DNA of 64,000 bases from Acidimicrobiales bacterium (GCA_028823445.1 JAPKBH010000001.1:1-64000); one strand, 5' to 3'. Positions 44,353-53,990 are shown, numbered from the stretch's first letter. The notes: generated from the letters alone by a model not told the origin. Made by a program: numbers and translations.

Positions 44353-45054
44353 ATGGACGTCACCGACGCCACCTTTGAAACTGAAGTAATTAACCGCTCC
44401 GCTACCACACCAGTGGTGGTGGACCTGTGGGCACCATGGTGCGAGCCGTGCAAATCACTGGGCCCCATCTTGGAAAAAGTTATTGGGGAAACCGGCGGCC
44501 GGGTAGTGCTGGCCAAGGTAAATGTTGACGAAAATCCAGGTTTGGCTCAAGCCTTCCAGGCGCAATCCATACCTGCTGTCCACGCCATTGTCGAGGGTAA
44601 ACCGGTTGACTCTTTTATGGGCGCCCAAGGCGAAGACTTTGTACGCCAGTTTGTGAGCAAATTGCTTGGTGAAGAACCGGCCCCGCCCGTTGATCACCGT
44701 TTAGCCGCTGGTGACGAAGCCTCGTTGCGTTCCCTCTTAGAAGAAACAGCCGACCACCTTGAAGGTGTATTAGCGCTCGCCGCCCTGCTTATTGAACGTA
44801 GCAACGAAGGCGACCGAGAAGAAGCAACGACCCTGTTGGCCCGCATACCAGAAACCCCCGAAGCCCGCCGCCTGGCCGCACTGGCCCGGGTAGAACAAGT
44901 TGACGATATAGAAGCGCGCCTCGCCGAACTGCTTACCCAAGTCAAAGACGACGAAGAAGCCCGCCAAGCGTTCATAGACCTTCTCGAGGTATTGGGCCCC
45001 GACGACCCCCGCACCACGGGGTGGCGAAAAAAGCTCACCTCTTCCCTGTACTAA
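44353..45054 (+). CDS. CnoX-like thioredoxin with TPR-type C-terminus
   Basis: A 233-residue protein: thioredoxin domain (residues 1-105) plus a helical C-terminal region (SLRSLLEETADHLEGVLALAALL onward) of the kind found in YbbN/CnoX chaperedoxins. The active site is WCEPCK instead of WCGPC, which should change its redox potential. cis-Pro is present in QSIPAVHAI. CnoX proteins hold unfolding proteins and pass them to GroEL or DnaK; that role is inferred. The ATG at 44353 follows GAGGA at five bases, while the track start at 44341 does not. TAATAT at 44320-44325 is a possible -10. Confidence 0.82.
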   Translation: MDVTDATFETEVINRSATTPVVVDLWAPWCEPCKSLGPILEKVIGETGGRVVLAKVNVDENPGLAQAFQAQSIPAVHAIVEGKPVDSFMGAQGEDFVRQFVSKLLGEEPAPPVDHRLAAGDEASLRSLLEETADHLEGVLALAALLIERSNEGDREEATTLLARIPETPEARRLAALARVEQVDDIEARLAELLTQVKDDEEARQAFIDLLEVLGPDDPRTTGWRKKLTSSLY

Positions 45055-45129
45055 ACCCCTAATAAATGCTGGCCCTACCGGCCGCACCCACTTTCCCCCT
45101 CTGATGTTTAAAGAACTGGAAGTGGGCCC

Positions 45130-45765
45130 ATGCCCGTCATTGATGCCGAACCGGCCAGCCCGCTGCGCCGCCGAATAGACGATTACCTTTTTGAACACCC
45201 AGTAAACCCGAGACGGATTTTGCTCGCGGTAGTGGTCTTGCTTATCGCCTTAGCGATTACTGCGCTCTCTTGGGGGAAAAAAGACGAGAGCCCCGTGGCC
45301 TCGCTGCCTTTCGTAACGGTGGCTCCCTCCACCAGCACCATGCCCAGCCTGGTCGTGGTGCACGTGGCCGGGGCAGTTATTTCGCCCGGGCTTTACCATC
45401 TGGAAAACACGGCACGAATAGCCGATGCGCTCGACGCAGCAGGTGGGCCTGCCCCAGAGGCTTTACCCAACCAACTCAACTTGGCTTCTCGGCTCACCGA
45501 TGGGCAACGCATTTGGGTGCCCAGCCAAAGCGAACCTAGCGATCCCGCAGAAAATGAAGCAGCCAATAATCAGCCGTTGAACATTAACCAGGCCTCGGCC
45601 GCCCAGTTAGAGCAACTCACCGGGATAGGCCCGTCGCTGGCCGCTTCCATTGTGGCCCACCGAGAAAACCAAGGAGCCTTTACCTCCATAGACGACTTGC
45701 TCAACGTGACAGGCATCGGCCCCGCCAAGTTGGCCGGCTTTCGGTTACAAATAAGTGCTCCATGA
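45130..45765 (+). CDS. comEA: ComEA-like DNA-binding protein
   Basis: A 211-residue membrane-anchored DNA receptor of the transformation machinery. One N-terminal membrane segment (ILLAVVVLLIALAITAL, about residues 28-45) precedes an SLBB domain (VVHVAGAVISPGLYHL) and a C-terminal helix-hairpin-helix pair (LNINQASAAQLEQLTGIGPSLAASIV, then LNVTGIGPAKLAGF). GGAAGTGG lies ahead of the ATG. It overlaps comEC by four bases (ATGA). Confidence 0.93.
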   Translation: MPVIDAEPASPLRRRIDDYLFEHPVNPRRILLAVVVLLIALAITALSWGKKDESPVASLPFVTVAPSTSTMPSLVVVHVAGAVISPGLYHLENTARIADALDAAGGPAPEALPNQLNLASRLTDGQRIWVPSQSEPSDPAENEAANNQPLNINQASAAQLEQLTGIGPSLAASIVAHRENQGAFTSIDDLLNVTGIGPAKLAGFRLQISAP

Positions 45766-47504
45766 CGGTGGCCCTTGCCCTTCTTTGGGTCATGGCGGGG
45801 GCGTGGCTGGCCCAACCGTTGGGCATTGCATGGTCGGGCATTTTGTTTGGTCTGTCTCTCAGTTGGCTGATCCTGGGCGGCCACCGGCGGTGGGTGGGCA
45901 TGCTCCTGTTGGGAGCCGTGGCCTGCCACTTCGGCGGCCTGGCTTGGCAAGCCACGGCCAACCCGCAGTTGGGGCCGGTATCCGGTATGGCGCAACTCAT
46001 GAGCGACCCCACCGAACGCATCGGAGGCGGGTGGCGGGTTGAAGTTCGGATTGATGAAAAACGGTACGACGCCACCTTTACCCCCACCCAAAACGGCATC
46101 ACTGCGCTTTTGGCTGGGCAGCGTTTAGAACTCTCGGGGCAGGTACGCACTGCTCCGCGGCAATGGCAACGCACCCGCCACGTGGTGGGAACGCTTCGAG
46201 TTGACGAACTCGGGCCGGTACAACAAGCCTGGTGGCCGTACCGTTTGGCCAACGGAGTACGAAGAATCTTGGCCCGTGGTACTGCCGTGCTTCGGCCAAA
46301 ACAAGCGGCTCTGCTCAATGGGTTAACCATCGGCGACGATCGTTTTCAAGGTCCCGCTATTTCTGATGATTTTCGGGCCGCCGGGCTTGGCCATCTTTTG
46401 GCCGTTTCGGGTCAAAACGTGGCTTTTGTGTTAACGGCGGCAAGCCCTTTGCTGAATCGTTTGCGCACACGAAGCCGACTACCGCTAACCCTTCTCTTGT
46501 TAATATTTTTCGCTCTACTGACCAGGTTTGAACCTTCGGTATTGCGAGCCACGGTGATGGCCGGGGGCAGCGCCTTGGCCCTTGGGGCCGGCCGCCCCAT
46601 CATGGGGCTACGACTTTTGGGCGTCACCACTATTGCCTTGCTGCTAGTTGACCCTCTGCTGCTTTATCGGGCCGCTTTTCAACTTTCGGTGGCCGCCTCT
46701 GGAGGTATTTTGCTTTTAGCCGGCCCGTTGGCCCGGGCTTTTCCGGGGCCCCGTACGGTGGCCAACAGTTTGGCGGTCACCCTGGCCGCCCAATCGGCGG
46801 TCACCCCGCTGCTGTTGGTGTGGTTCGGGCCCGTACCGGTAGCGGCCCTACCAGCCAACTTGCTGGCCGCCCCGGTGGCTGGCCTGCTAATGATTTGGGG
46901 AATCACCGCCGGGCTGGTGGCCGGGGTGATCGGCCCACCGTTAGCAACGGTGCTGCATTTTCCGAGCTCCCTGGGGTTGCGCTGGATTTCCGGAGTAGCG
47001 GCCCAAGTAGGGGAACGGCCCTTCGCCGCCTTGCCTACCGGGGGAGCGTTACTGCTGGTGGGGCTGGTATTTCTGGCCGCCGGTGCCAGCCACCGAGAAA
47101 ACCTCACCGCAGCGCGCAGCGCTTTAAGTGCCGTGCTGCTGGCTCTGCTGCTGGTTGGTGGGGCCACTTTTTTGCGGTCACCAGTCACTGAAGTTTCCGA
47201 CGGATTGCGGGTGGCTTCTGCCGGAAAACTCGTGGTAGTTGATGATCACTACGGAGCCGAAGAACTTTTAGGGCGCCTGCGCCGCCACCAAATAGTGGCC
47301 CCAGAACTCTTGATCTTTCGCAACGCCGTGGACCAAGCAGTGCTAACCGCGCTTGCCCAGCGCTTTGACGACGTAGTTATTTGGGCGCCTCGCGGGCCTC
47401 AACCGGCAGTGGTTCCCGACTCTGGAACGGTAGTAATGGCCGGCCAGCAACAATGGCAGGTAGACCAACAAAGTGGCCACCTTTTGGTGCGCCCCGTTGG
47501 GTAG
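45762..47504 (+). CDS. comEC: ComEC/Rec2-type DNA channel, shortened at the C-terminus
   Basis: A 580-residue polytopic protein with the N-terminal DUF4131-type region and the competence domain (GLTIGDDRFQGPAISDDFRAAGLGHLLAVSGQNVAF, then about eight membrane segments). Typical ComEC proteins have 700-800 residues and end in a metallo-beta-lactamase-like domain. Here the part after residue about 480 is only around 100 residues and has no HxHxDH metal motif, so the hydrolase domain seems lost or decayed. ComEC imports single-stranded DNA. The gene follows comEA directly. Confidence 0.88.
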   Translation: MTVALALLWVMAGAWLAQPLGIAWSGILFGLSLSWLILGGHRRWVGMLLLGAVACHFGGLAWQATANPQLGPVSGMAQLMSDPTERIGGGWRVEVRIDEKRYDATFTPTQNGITALLAGQRLELSGQVRTAPRQWQRTRHVVGTLRVDELGPVQQAWWPYRLANGVRRILARGTAVLRPKQAALLNGLTIGDDRFQGPAISDDFRAAGLGHLLAVSGQNVAFVLTAASPLLNRLRTRSRLPLTLLLLIFFALLTRFEPSVLRATVMAGGSALALGAGRPIMGLRLLGVTTIALLLVDPLLLYRAAFQLSVAASGGILLLAGPLARAFPGPRTVANSLAVTLAAQSAVTPLLLVWFGPVPVAALPANLLAAPVAGLLMIWGITAGLVAGVIGPPLATVLHFPSSLGLRWISGVAAQVGERPFAALPTGGALLLVGLVFLAAGASHRENLTAARSALSAVLLALLLVGGATFLRSPVTEVSDGLRVASAGKLVVVDDHYGAEELLGRLRRHQIVAPELLIFRNAVDQAVLTALAQRFDDVVIWAPRGPQPAVVPDSGTVVMAGQQQWQVDQQSGHLLVRPVG

Positions 47505-47533
47505 CAGAACCGCCCACCGGGGTAGCCGCCGTG

Positions 47534-47539
47534 TAGCGT
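47534..47539 (+). promoter_or_regulatory. Candidate -10 element, leaderless start of folP2-like gene
   Basis: TAGCGT seven bases before the GTG at 47547. Confidence 0.4.
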
Positions 47540-47546
47540 CCTGAGG

Positions 47547-48395
47547 GTGCAACTTTGTTTAGGGTCCGACCATACTTTTGACATAACCCATCGGGCTTTA
47601 GTCATGGGCATTTTGAACCGCACCCCTGACTCATTTTATGACCAAGGCCGCTACTGGTCATTTGACGACTTTCTGGCCTTAGCCGAAAAACAGGTCAACG
47701 ACGGTGCAGATTTTCTTGACGTGGGTGGGGTAAAAGCCGGACCCGGCCCCGAAGTAACCGAAGCCGAGGAACTTGACCGAGTCATCCCGGCTATCGAAGC
47801 CCTGGTCACTCGTTTCGACCTGCCGCTGTCCGTAGACACTTGGCGAGGTGCGGTAGCCGACGCAGCGTTTGCCGCCGGAGCTTGCATCGGCAACGACATC
47901 AGCGGGTTTGCCGACCCGACGTTTCTTCCGGCCTGTGTCAAACATCGAGCCTCGGTAGTGGCCACCCAAGTGCGCCTCGGGCCGCGCATTCCCGACCCGC
48001 AGCCTCGCTACCAAAACGTACGCACCGAGGTAACCGAGTATCTTGCTACTCGTGCCCAATGGGCGTTAGCGGCCGGCATCCCCGCCGAACGGATCATGAT
48101 CGACGCCGGCCTAGACCTCGGAAAAACCCCTGCCATGTCGGCCGAACTCCTGCGCCACAGCGACGACCTGACCGACTTGGGCTATGCGGTGTTTCTTTCG
48201 GCTTCCAACAAAGGGTTCATTGGTGAACTGGTAGGTACCAAAGTAGACCAGCGAAAAGAAGCCTCCTGGGCCGCTCACGCTCTGGGTATTTCCTTAGGCT
48301 GTCGCATCCTGCGAGCCCACGATGTACAAGGCGCCCGGCGGGTAAGTGACATGATGGCAGCAGTCTTAGCCCACGGCGAAAAAGGAAGCACATGA
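47547..48395 (+). CDS. folP2: FolP2-type dihydropteroate synthase paralogue
   Basis: A 282-residue TIM-barrel protein of the DHPS family, closest in its motifs to mycobacterial FolP2 (Rv1207), reported to lack DHPS activity. It reads MGILNRTPDSFYDQG, then DVGGVKAGPG where active DHPS has a STRPG loop, SVDTWR, NDISG, DAGLDLGK and SASNKGFIG instead of SRK. Pterin-contact residues (Asn of GILN, Asp of SVD, Asn of ND, Arg/His of RAHDV) remain, but the pABA-loop residues and the HMxG motif are missing. So it probably binds a pterin-like ligand but may not make dihydropteroate. GTG start; ATGA overlap with holA. Confidence 0.82.
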   Translation: MQLCLGSDHTFDITHRALVMGILNRTPDSFYDQGRYWSFDDFLALAEKQVNDGADFLDVGGVKAGPGPEVTEAEELDRVIPAIEALVTRFDLPLSVDTWRGAVADAAFAAGACIGNDISGFADPTFLPACVKHRASVVATQVRLGPRIPDPQPRYQNVRTEVTEYLATRAQWALAAGIPAERIMIDAGLDLGKTPAMSAELLRHSDDLTDLGYAVFLSASNKGFIGELVGTKVDQRKEASWAAHALGISLGCRILRAHDVQGARRVSDMMAAVLAHGEKGST

Positions 48396-49405
48396 AAAAC
48401 CCGATTGTTCTGCTCACCGGCGACGACCCCACGCTGATCAACGAAGCACTGCGCTCCCTTATAGAAAAAGCGCTCGACGGACAAGACCGCTCGCTGGCCC
48501 TCGAAGAACTCAACGAAACCGCTTACCTAATAGAAAATGAATACTCGTCAGCCCGCCTGGTTGATGCCGCACAAACCCCGCCTTTTTTGACCGAACGACG
48601 GGTCGTGGTAGCCCGCCACAGTGGACGTTTCAGCACCAAAGACCTGGTGGCCCCCATTGTGGAATACCTCGCTGACCCTCTCCCGACCACCCGGCTCATT
48701 TTGGTGTGGGAAAAAGGCGAAAACCCCACCCAGCAAAAACTCAGCGCCCCGCCAAAATCGTTAAAAGAAGCCATCGAAAAAGCCGGAGGAGCCACCCAAC
48801 ACTGCTCAGTGGGTAGAGGAAAAGAAGCCGACCAATGGTTACAAAAACGATTCGACGCCGCTGACCTCCGCTTCGACCGCTCGGCCCGCAATACCATTGC
48901 CCAGCGCATCGGCGAACAACGCACCCGCGTGGTGGCTTTACTCACCACACTCGAAGCAGTGTTCGGCACCGAAAAAGAACTCAGCGCCGCCGACGTAGAA
49001 CCCTATTTAGGGCAAGCCGGGGGAGTCGCCCCCTGGGACCTCACCGATGCCATAGATGCCGGTGACGTAGCAAAATCCTTAGACCGACTCCAGCGAATGC
49101 AAGAATCAGGAGACCGGCACCCTCTAGCCATTGTTAGCGCTCTCCACGCCCACTACGGTCGACTTTTGCGCCTCGACGGCTCGGGGATAACCACCGAAAA
49201 CGCGGCCAGTGAAGCCTTAGGTATCAAAGGGTTTCCGGCAAAAAAAGCTTTACAAGTAAGCCGAAGGCTTGGCACCGGTGGAGCAGGCAAGGCCATCAAA
49301 CTCTTGGCTGTCGCCGACTTAGACCTCAAAGGTCGTACCGCATGGCCCCCAGAGTTGGTGACCGAAGTATTAGTAGCTCGACTGGCCTCACTGGCCCGCC
49401 GATAA
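48392..49405 (+). CDS. holA: DNA polymerase III delta subunit
   Basis: A 337-residue clamp-loader subunit that opens the sliding clamp. The N-terminal part LLTGDDPTLINEALRSLIEKAL, the FLTERRVVVARHSG strand and the C-terminal collar helices (LSAADVEPYLGQAGGVAPWDLTDAIDAG) fit the family. The neighbours comEC and rpsT are the normal context for holA. It overlaps the folP2-like gene by four bases and converges on rpsT. Confidence 0.92.
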   Translation: MKNPIVLLTGDDPTLINEALRSLIEKALDGQDRSLALEELNETAYLIENEYSSARLVDAAQTPPFLTERRVVVARHSGRFSTKDLVAPIVEYLADPLPTTRLILVWEKGENPTQQKLSAPPKSLKEAIEKAGGATQHCSVGRGKEADQWLQKRFDAADLRFDRSARNTIAQRIGEQRTRVVALLTTLEAVFGTEKELSAADVEPYLGQAGGVAPWDLTDAIDAGDVAKSLDRLQRMQESGDRHPLAIVSALHAHYGRLLRLDGSGITTENAASEALGIKGFPAKKALQVSRRLGTGGAGKAIKLLAVADLDLKGRTAWPPELVTEVLVARLASLARR

Positions 49406-49412
49406 AAAACCG

Positions 49413-49673
49413 TTAAACGCTTTGTGCGTCGAAACGTTTTTGCAAGCGAGACTTTTGACGAGCCGCAGTGTTGGCGTGAATCACACCTTTAGCAGCTGCC
49501 GTGTCGATGCGACGCATAGCCAACAAGAGGACTTGGTCACGGTCAGTACCGTTTTCCGCAGCGGCCAAAGCAGCCTTAGTGCGGGTACGCAACTCGGTGC
49601 GCACCATGCGGTTACGCGAGCGTTGTTTTTCGGTTTGACGGTTTCGTTTAATTTGGCTTTTAATGTTGGCCAC
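49413..49673 (-). CDS. rpsT: 30S ribosomal protein S20
   Basis: An 86-residue 16S rRNA-binding protein: VANIKSQIKRNRQTEKQRSRNR at the start and AAAKGVIHANTAARQKSRLQKRF at the end are diagnostic. I use the GTG at 49673, which gives the normal S20 length; the track start adds 15 residues not found in the family. Minus strand, divergent from lepA. Confidence 0.95.
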   Translation of the reverse strand: MANIKSQIKRNRQTEKQRSRNRMVRTELRTRTKAALAAAENGTDRDQVLLLAMRRIDTAAAKGVIHANTAARQKSRLQKRFDAQSV

Positions 49674-49837
49674 GGGGGCACGTACCTCTATGAGAAAATA
49701 TTTGGGACATGAAGTCAAAAGACCTCGCCGTTAATAAAACTTAACGAACAGCCCACAATGCTACCGCCCAGCGAAGAAAAATACGGTCTTAAACCGACTT
49801 CTCTGCTCAAGTGCGTCCACCAACCCAGAACCGGCGC

Positions 49838-49843
49838 TACGGT
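49838..49843 (+). promoter_or_regulatory. Candidate -10 element, leaderless start of lepA
   Basis: TACGGT nine bases before the ATG at 49853. The 179-base rpsT-lepA gap shows nothing else I can identify. Confidence 0.4.
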
Positions 49844-49852
49844 CAGCCCACA

Positions 49853-51637
49853 ATGGACTTATCACGCTTACGCAACACCTCGATTATTGCGCATATTGAT
49901 CACGGTAAGTCCACGCTGGCTGATCGCATGTTAGAACTCTGCGGAGCAGTAGACCCCCGAGAAATGCGAGCCCAATACTTGGACTCCATGGATATTGAAC
50001 GTGAGCGGGGCATTACCATCAAGTTGCAAAGCGTGCGCCTGGACTGGAATAACGCCGTGATCAACCTGATCGACACTCCCGGACACGTGGACTTCGGCTA
50101 CGAGGTCAGTCGCTCGCTGGCCGCCTGCGAAGGGGTGATACTGATTGTTGATGCCGCCCAAGGCATCGAAGCACAAACCCTAGCCAACTGCTATCTAGCT
50201 TTAGAAAACGATTTAGAGATCGTGGCCGCCCTCAACAAAATTGATCTCCCAGCAGCCGAACCCGAACGCTACGCCGAAGAAATCGAATCTGTTCTAGGTA
50301 TCCCCGCCGAAGAAATATTGCTGATCAGCGCAAAAACCGGAGAAGGGGTAAAAGAACTCCTTGATGCCGTGGTGGACCGCACCCCGCCTCCGGTGGGTGA
50401 CCCCGATGCCCCGCTGCAAGCACTTGTTTTCGACAGTCACTTCGATCAATACCGAGGGGTTGTTTCTTCTATCCGAGTAGTTAACGGCACGCTTACTCCT
50501 AAAACCCAAGTGCGTTTCATGCAAGCCGGAGCGGTGCATGATGTAGACGAAATCGGCGTCCGGCGCCCCAATCTGACCCCAGTAGACGAATTAGGGCCCG
50601 GTGAAGTGGGGTACCTTCTGGCCGGAGTAAAAGACGTGGGCGAAGCACGCTCCGGCGAAACAGTAACCAGCAACCGTCGGGGAGCTCAAGAAGCCCTTCA
50701 AGGTTACCGCGAGCCCCAACCCATGGTCTTCAGCGGTCTTTACCCCATAGACGGCGACGAATTCAACGACCTGCGCGACGCTTTAGAAAAACTTCGCCTC
50801 AATGACTCCAGCTTTACCTATCAGCCAGAAACTTCTGGAGCTTTAGGTTTCGGCTTCCGGTGCGGGTTCCTGGGCCTCCTACACATGGAGATTGTACGAG
50901 AACGCCTAGAACGCGAATTCAATCTCAGCCTCATAACCACCGCCCCTTCGGTGGAGTACCAAATCGAATTAACTACCGGAGAAAAGCTCGAAGTAGATAA
51001 CCCCTGCGACCTGCCTTCGGCCGTAGAAATTGAACGCATAAACGAACCATGGCTGGCCGCAAAGATTATTACCCCATCGGAATACACCGGTGCGCTTATG
51101 GAGCTTTGCCAAGAGCGACGAGGCGAGTTGGAATCAATGACCTACCTTTCGCCCCAACGCGTAGAACTGAGTTACCACCTTCCCCTCGCCGAAGTAGTCA
51201 TTGATTTCTTTGACCAAATGAAAAGCCGCACCCAGGGCTACGCCAGTTTGGATTACGACCCCGAGGGCTATCGCGCCTCAGACCTGGTACGGGTAGACAT
51301 CTTGCTTCACGGCGAAACGGTGGACGCTTTTTCCATGATCGTGCATCGAAGCTCCGCAGATTCTTACGGGCGGCGGATGGCCGCAAAACTCAAAGAACTC
51401 ATTCCGCGGCAACAATTCGAAGTGCCTATCCAAGCGGCTATTGGGGGGCGCATCATCGCCCGAGAAACCGTGCGAGCTTTCCGAAAAGATGTAACGGCGA
51501 AACTTTACGGCGGAGACATCACCCGTAAACGCAAGCTTTTAGAAAAACAAAAAGTCGGAAAACGAAAAATGAAATCCATCGGACGAGTCGAAGTCCCTCA
51601 GGAAGCCTTCGTGTCGGCACTTCGCCTCGACGACTAA
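49853..51637 (+). CDS. lepA: Elongation factor 4 (LepA)
   Basis: A translational GTPase of 594 residues. G1 is [17 protein letters not shown]2 lies in [15 protein letters not shown]3 is [10 protein letters not shown] and G4 is [12 protein letters not shown]. The LepA-specific C-terminal domain includes [23 protein letters not shown] and the terminal [18 protein letters not shown]. The ATG at 49853 is chosen because conservation starts at [16 protein letters not shown] and TACGGT lies nine bases upstream. Confidence 0.97.
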   Translation: MDLSRLRNTSIIAHIDHGKSTLADRMLELCGAVDPREMRAQYLDSMDIERERGITIKLQSVRLDWNNAVINLIDTPGHVDFGYEVSRSLAACEGVILIVDAAQGIEAQTLANCYLALENDLEIVAALNKIDLPAAEPERYAEEIESVLGIPAEEILLISAKTGEGVKELLDAVVDRTPPPVGDPDAPLQALVFDSHFDQYRGVVSSIRVVNGTLTPKTQVRFMQAGAVHDVDEIGVRRPNLTPVDELGPGEVGYLLAGVKDVGEARSGETVTSNRRGAQEALQGYREPQPMVFSGLYPIDGDEFNDLRDALEKLRLNDSSFTYQPETSGALGFGFRCGFLGLLHMEIVRERLEREFNLSLITTAPSVEYQIELTTGEKLEVDNPCDLPSAVEIERINEPWLAAKIITPSEYTGALMELCQERRGELESMTYLSPQRVELSYHLPLAEVVIDFFDQMKSRTQGYASLDYDPEGYRASDLVRVDILLHGETVDAFSMIVHRSSADSYGRRMAAKLKELIPRQQFEVPIQAAIGGRIIARETVRAFRKDVTAKLYGGDITRKRKLLEKQKVGKRKMKSIGRVEVPQEAFVSALRLDD

Positions 51638-51650
51638 AGCGCCACATTAG

Positions 51651-51679
51651 TTACGCCCTCCGTAGCAGGGCGGTAGCAT
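51651..51679 (+). promoter_or_regulatory. Promoter, leaderless start of hrcA
   Basis: TTACGC (51651-51656) and TAGCAT (51674-51679) are 17 bases apart, and TAGCAT ends six bases before the ATG. No CIRCE inverted repeat is present. Confidence 0.55.
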
Positions 51680-51685
51680 CACCCC

Positions 51686-52684
51686 ATGCTCGAAGACCGC
51701 AAAGCCGCCATCTTGAGTGCCGTGGTGGCCGAATACATTGAAACAGCGGTCCCTGTGGGGTCTAGGCACATCTCTAGCGCCCCCGGTGTTGACGTTTCTT
51801 CGGCCACTGTGCGCAACGAACTGGTGCATCTCGAAGAACAAGGCTACCTCGTGAAGCCCCACACCTCGGCGGGCCGCATACCCACCGATAAGGCTTACCG
51901 ATTCTTCGTTGACCAACTTGACCGCCCCGGCCCCCTAGAGGCCAGCGATCGAGAACAAGTATCAGCATTTTTTGCCCGCTCCTATAACGAACTTGAACAA
52001 ATGCTTAGCGATACCAGCACCCTGCTGGCCGATCTCACCGGAACCGCTGCGGTGGTAATCGCCCCCGACCGCCACCATCAAGAAGTTCGCTCCGTGCAAT
52101 TGGTGTCTCTAAGCGCCCAAGTGACGTTGCTAGTTTTGGTTATGGCCAACGGGTCATTAGAAAAACATGTGGTGGAATTAGTCACCGAGGCCGTTGAATC
52201 CACCGTTGCTGTAGCCAGCGCCCACCTTTCTGCCGCACTCATCGGTCGCCGATCTTCAGACGTGCCGGCCGCCCCTCTCTCTGGTGATGTAGCGGTAGAT
52301 CAGGTATTGGCTGCGGTGATGATCGTGTTGGGTGCCCGGCCAGAAGTCCTCGATCAAGCATTCGTGGGCGGCACCTCGCAAGTTGCTGCCTCTTTTCACA
52401 GCGTGGAGCGCATTCAACAAGTCTTAACAGTGTTGGAACGACAATTCGTCGTGGTGAGTTTGATCCGTGACGTCATTGACCGGGGGCTCACCGTAGCCAT
52501 CGGCAGCGAAACCGGGGTAGAACCTCTTGCGGAATGCGCCCTAGTGGTAGCCCCCTACGAAGTAGAAGGCGAACGGGCCGGGTCTATTGCGGTACTCGGC
52601 CCCACCCATATGAACTATCCCCAAGCTCTCGCTACCGTGGCGGTAGTGGGGCGCCAACTTGGGCAACGCATAACCGAGGGCTAA
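51686..52684 (+). CDS. hrcA: Heat-inducible transcription repressor HrcA
   Basis: A 332-residue repressor of chaperone genes that binds CIRCE operators. The N-terminal winged helix (KAAILSAVVAEYIETAVPVGSRHIS, then SSATVRNELVHLEEQGYLVKPHTSAGRIPTDKAYR) is diagnostic, followed by a GAF-like dimerisation region. It has no CIRCE copy in its own promoter, so autoregulation is not evident. dnaJ follows after three bases. Confidence 0.95.
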   Translation: MLEDRKAAILSAVVAEYIETAVPVGSRHISSAPGVDVSSATVRNELVHLEEQGYLVKPHTSAGRIPTDKAYRFFVDQLDRPGPLEASDREQVSAFFARSYNELEQMLSDTSTLLADLTGTAAVVIAPDRHHQEVRSVQLVSLSAQVTLLVLVMANGSLEKHVVELVTEAVESTVAVASAHLSAALIGRRSSDVPAAPLSGDVAVDQVLAAVMIVLGARPEVLDQAFVGGTSQVAASFHSVERIQQVLTVLERQFVVVSLIRDVIDRGLTVAIGSETGVEPLAECALVVAPYEVEGERAGSIAVLGPTHMNYPQALATVAVVGRQLGQRITEG

Positions 52685-52687
52685 CAG

Positions 52688-53776
52688 ATGGCGAAAGATT
52701 TATACGAAGTACTCGAAGTTGAACGCGATGTTTCGGCCTCCGAACTGAAATCCTCATACCGAGGGCTGGCCCGCCGGTACCACCCGGATGCCAACCCCGA
52801 CGATCCAGAGGCCGAAAGCAACTTTAAAGAGATTGCCGCCGCCTACGAAGTGCTCTCCGACCCAGAACGCCGCAAGAACTACGACCGCTTCGGCCACACC
52901 GGTCAAGGAGCGCCCGCCGGCGACCCCTTCGGCGGGTTCGGTGACATATTTAATTCGTTCTTTGGGGGTCAACAAAACGGACCTCGAGTGGCTAGTGGCG
53001 AAGACCTCGAAACGGTGCTCACTCTCTCCTTTGAAGAAGCAGTGTTTGGCAGCGAAGCCACCATTGAGGTGCGCACCGCAGTGGCTTGTCAAACCTGCGA
53101 AGCCACCGGGGCAGCTCCGGGAAGCGAAGCCGTTACCTGCCACACCTGCGACGGGGTGGGGCAAGTGCAACGGGTGCGCCAATCAATTTTAGGCCAGATG
53201 GTTTCAAACACTTTATGCCCCACCTGCAATGGGGACGGCACCACTATTACTAAACCGTGCCAAGAATGTTCCGGCGAAGGACGCAACATTGAAGAAGCCA
53301 GTTACACCATTGATGTGCAGGCCGGCGTAGACGAAGGAGCCAGTTTGCGCTTAACTGGCCGCGGCGCCGTGGGCCCTCGAGGCGGCCCGGCAGGCGACCT
53401 CTATGTGCGGTTACGTGTAGAAGACCACCCAATATTTGAGCGCCACGGGTACGACCTGGTACATCGCCTGCACCTGCCGGTAACACAAGCAGTGTTCGGG
53501 GTGGCCATGCCTTACGAAACACTTGACGGGGAAGAAACGTTAACTATCGCTGCAGGAACGCAAACTGGAAAAATAATTCGCCTACGAGGCAAAGGGGTTC
53601 CCCATGTCAACGGGCGGGGCAGGGGAGACCTGCTTATCGAGATCACCGTCGATACGCCACTTTCTTTAACCGAAGAGCAAGAAACCTTGCTCAGAAAGTT
53701 CGCCGAAGAGCGACAAGAAGAGGTTTCCCCACCTGGCGAAGGGTTCCTTAACCGTGTACGTTCCGCTTTGCGTTGA
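52688..53776 (+). CDS. dnaJ: Chaperone DnaJ
   Basis: A type I J-protein of 362 residues. The J domain has the HPD motif (RYHPDANPDD), followed by a Gly/Phe region (GDPFGGFGDIFNSFFGG). Four CxxCxGxG-type zinc repeats read CQTCEATG, CHTCDGVG, CPTCNGDG and CQECSGEG; the first has Ala where a Lys or similar is usual but all eight Cys are kept. This is the DnaJ2-type partner of HrcA in actinobacteria. Confidence 0.96.
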   Translation: MAKDLYEVLEVERDVSASELKSSYRGLARRYHPDANPDDPEAESNFKEIAAAYEVLSDPERRKNYDRFGHTGQGAPAGDPFGGFGDIFNSFFGGQQNGPRVASGEDLETVLTLSFEEAVFGSEATIEVRTAVACQTCEATGAAPGSEAVTCHTCDGVGQVQRVRQSILGQMVSNTLCPTCNGDGTTITKPCQECSGEGRNIEEASYTIDVQAGVDEGASLRLTGRGAVGPRGGPAGDLYVRLRVEDHPIFERHGYDLVHRLHLPVTQAVFGVAMPYETLDGEETLTIAAGTQTGKIIRLRGKGVPHVNGRGRGDLLIEITVDTPLSLTEEQETLLRKFAEERQEEVSPPGEGFLNRVRSALR

Positions 53777-53990
53777 ACGCACTGCGTGGCATCTTAAGCA
53801 ATGCTGATTTCTCTTTAACGAATACTGCAAGGAGTATAAAACCCTACTGACCTGCGGCTTTAAGGAGTTATTTCAAAAATTGCGCTCCACCGCATTGGGC
53901 GCTACGCTCATCCCTCAACGACCACGCGCCGTGTGGTGCCTTGCCCTTGAGTCTCGACCAAAACGATCTAGTAAAAGGAAGCAGAACACA

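Noticed and set aside
45701-46330. 209-codon minus-strand ORF across comEA/comEC
   Set aside because: Antisense shadow; Arg/Ser/Pro-rich, typical of reverse frames in this composition.
51638-51685. CIRCE operator before hrcA
   Set aside because: No TTAGCACTC/GAGTGCTAA inverted repeat is present in the gap.
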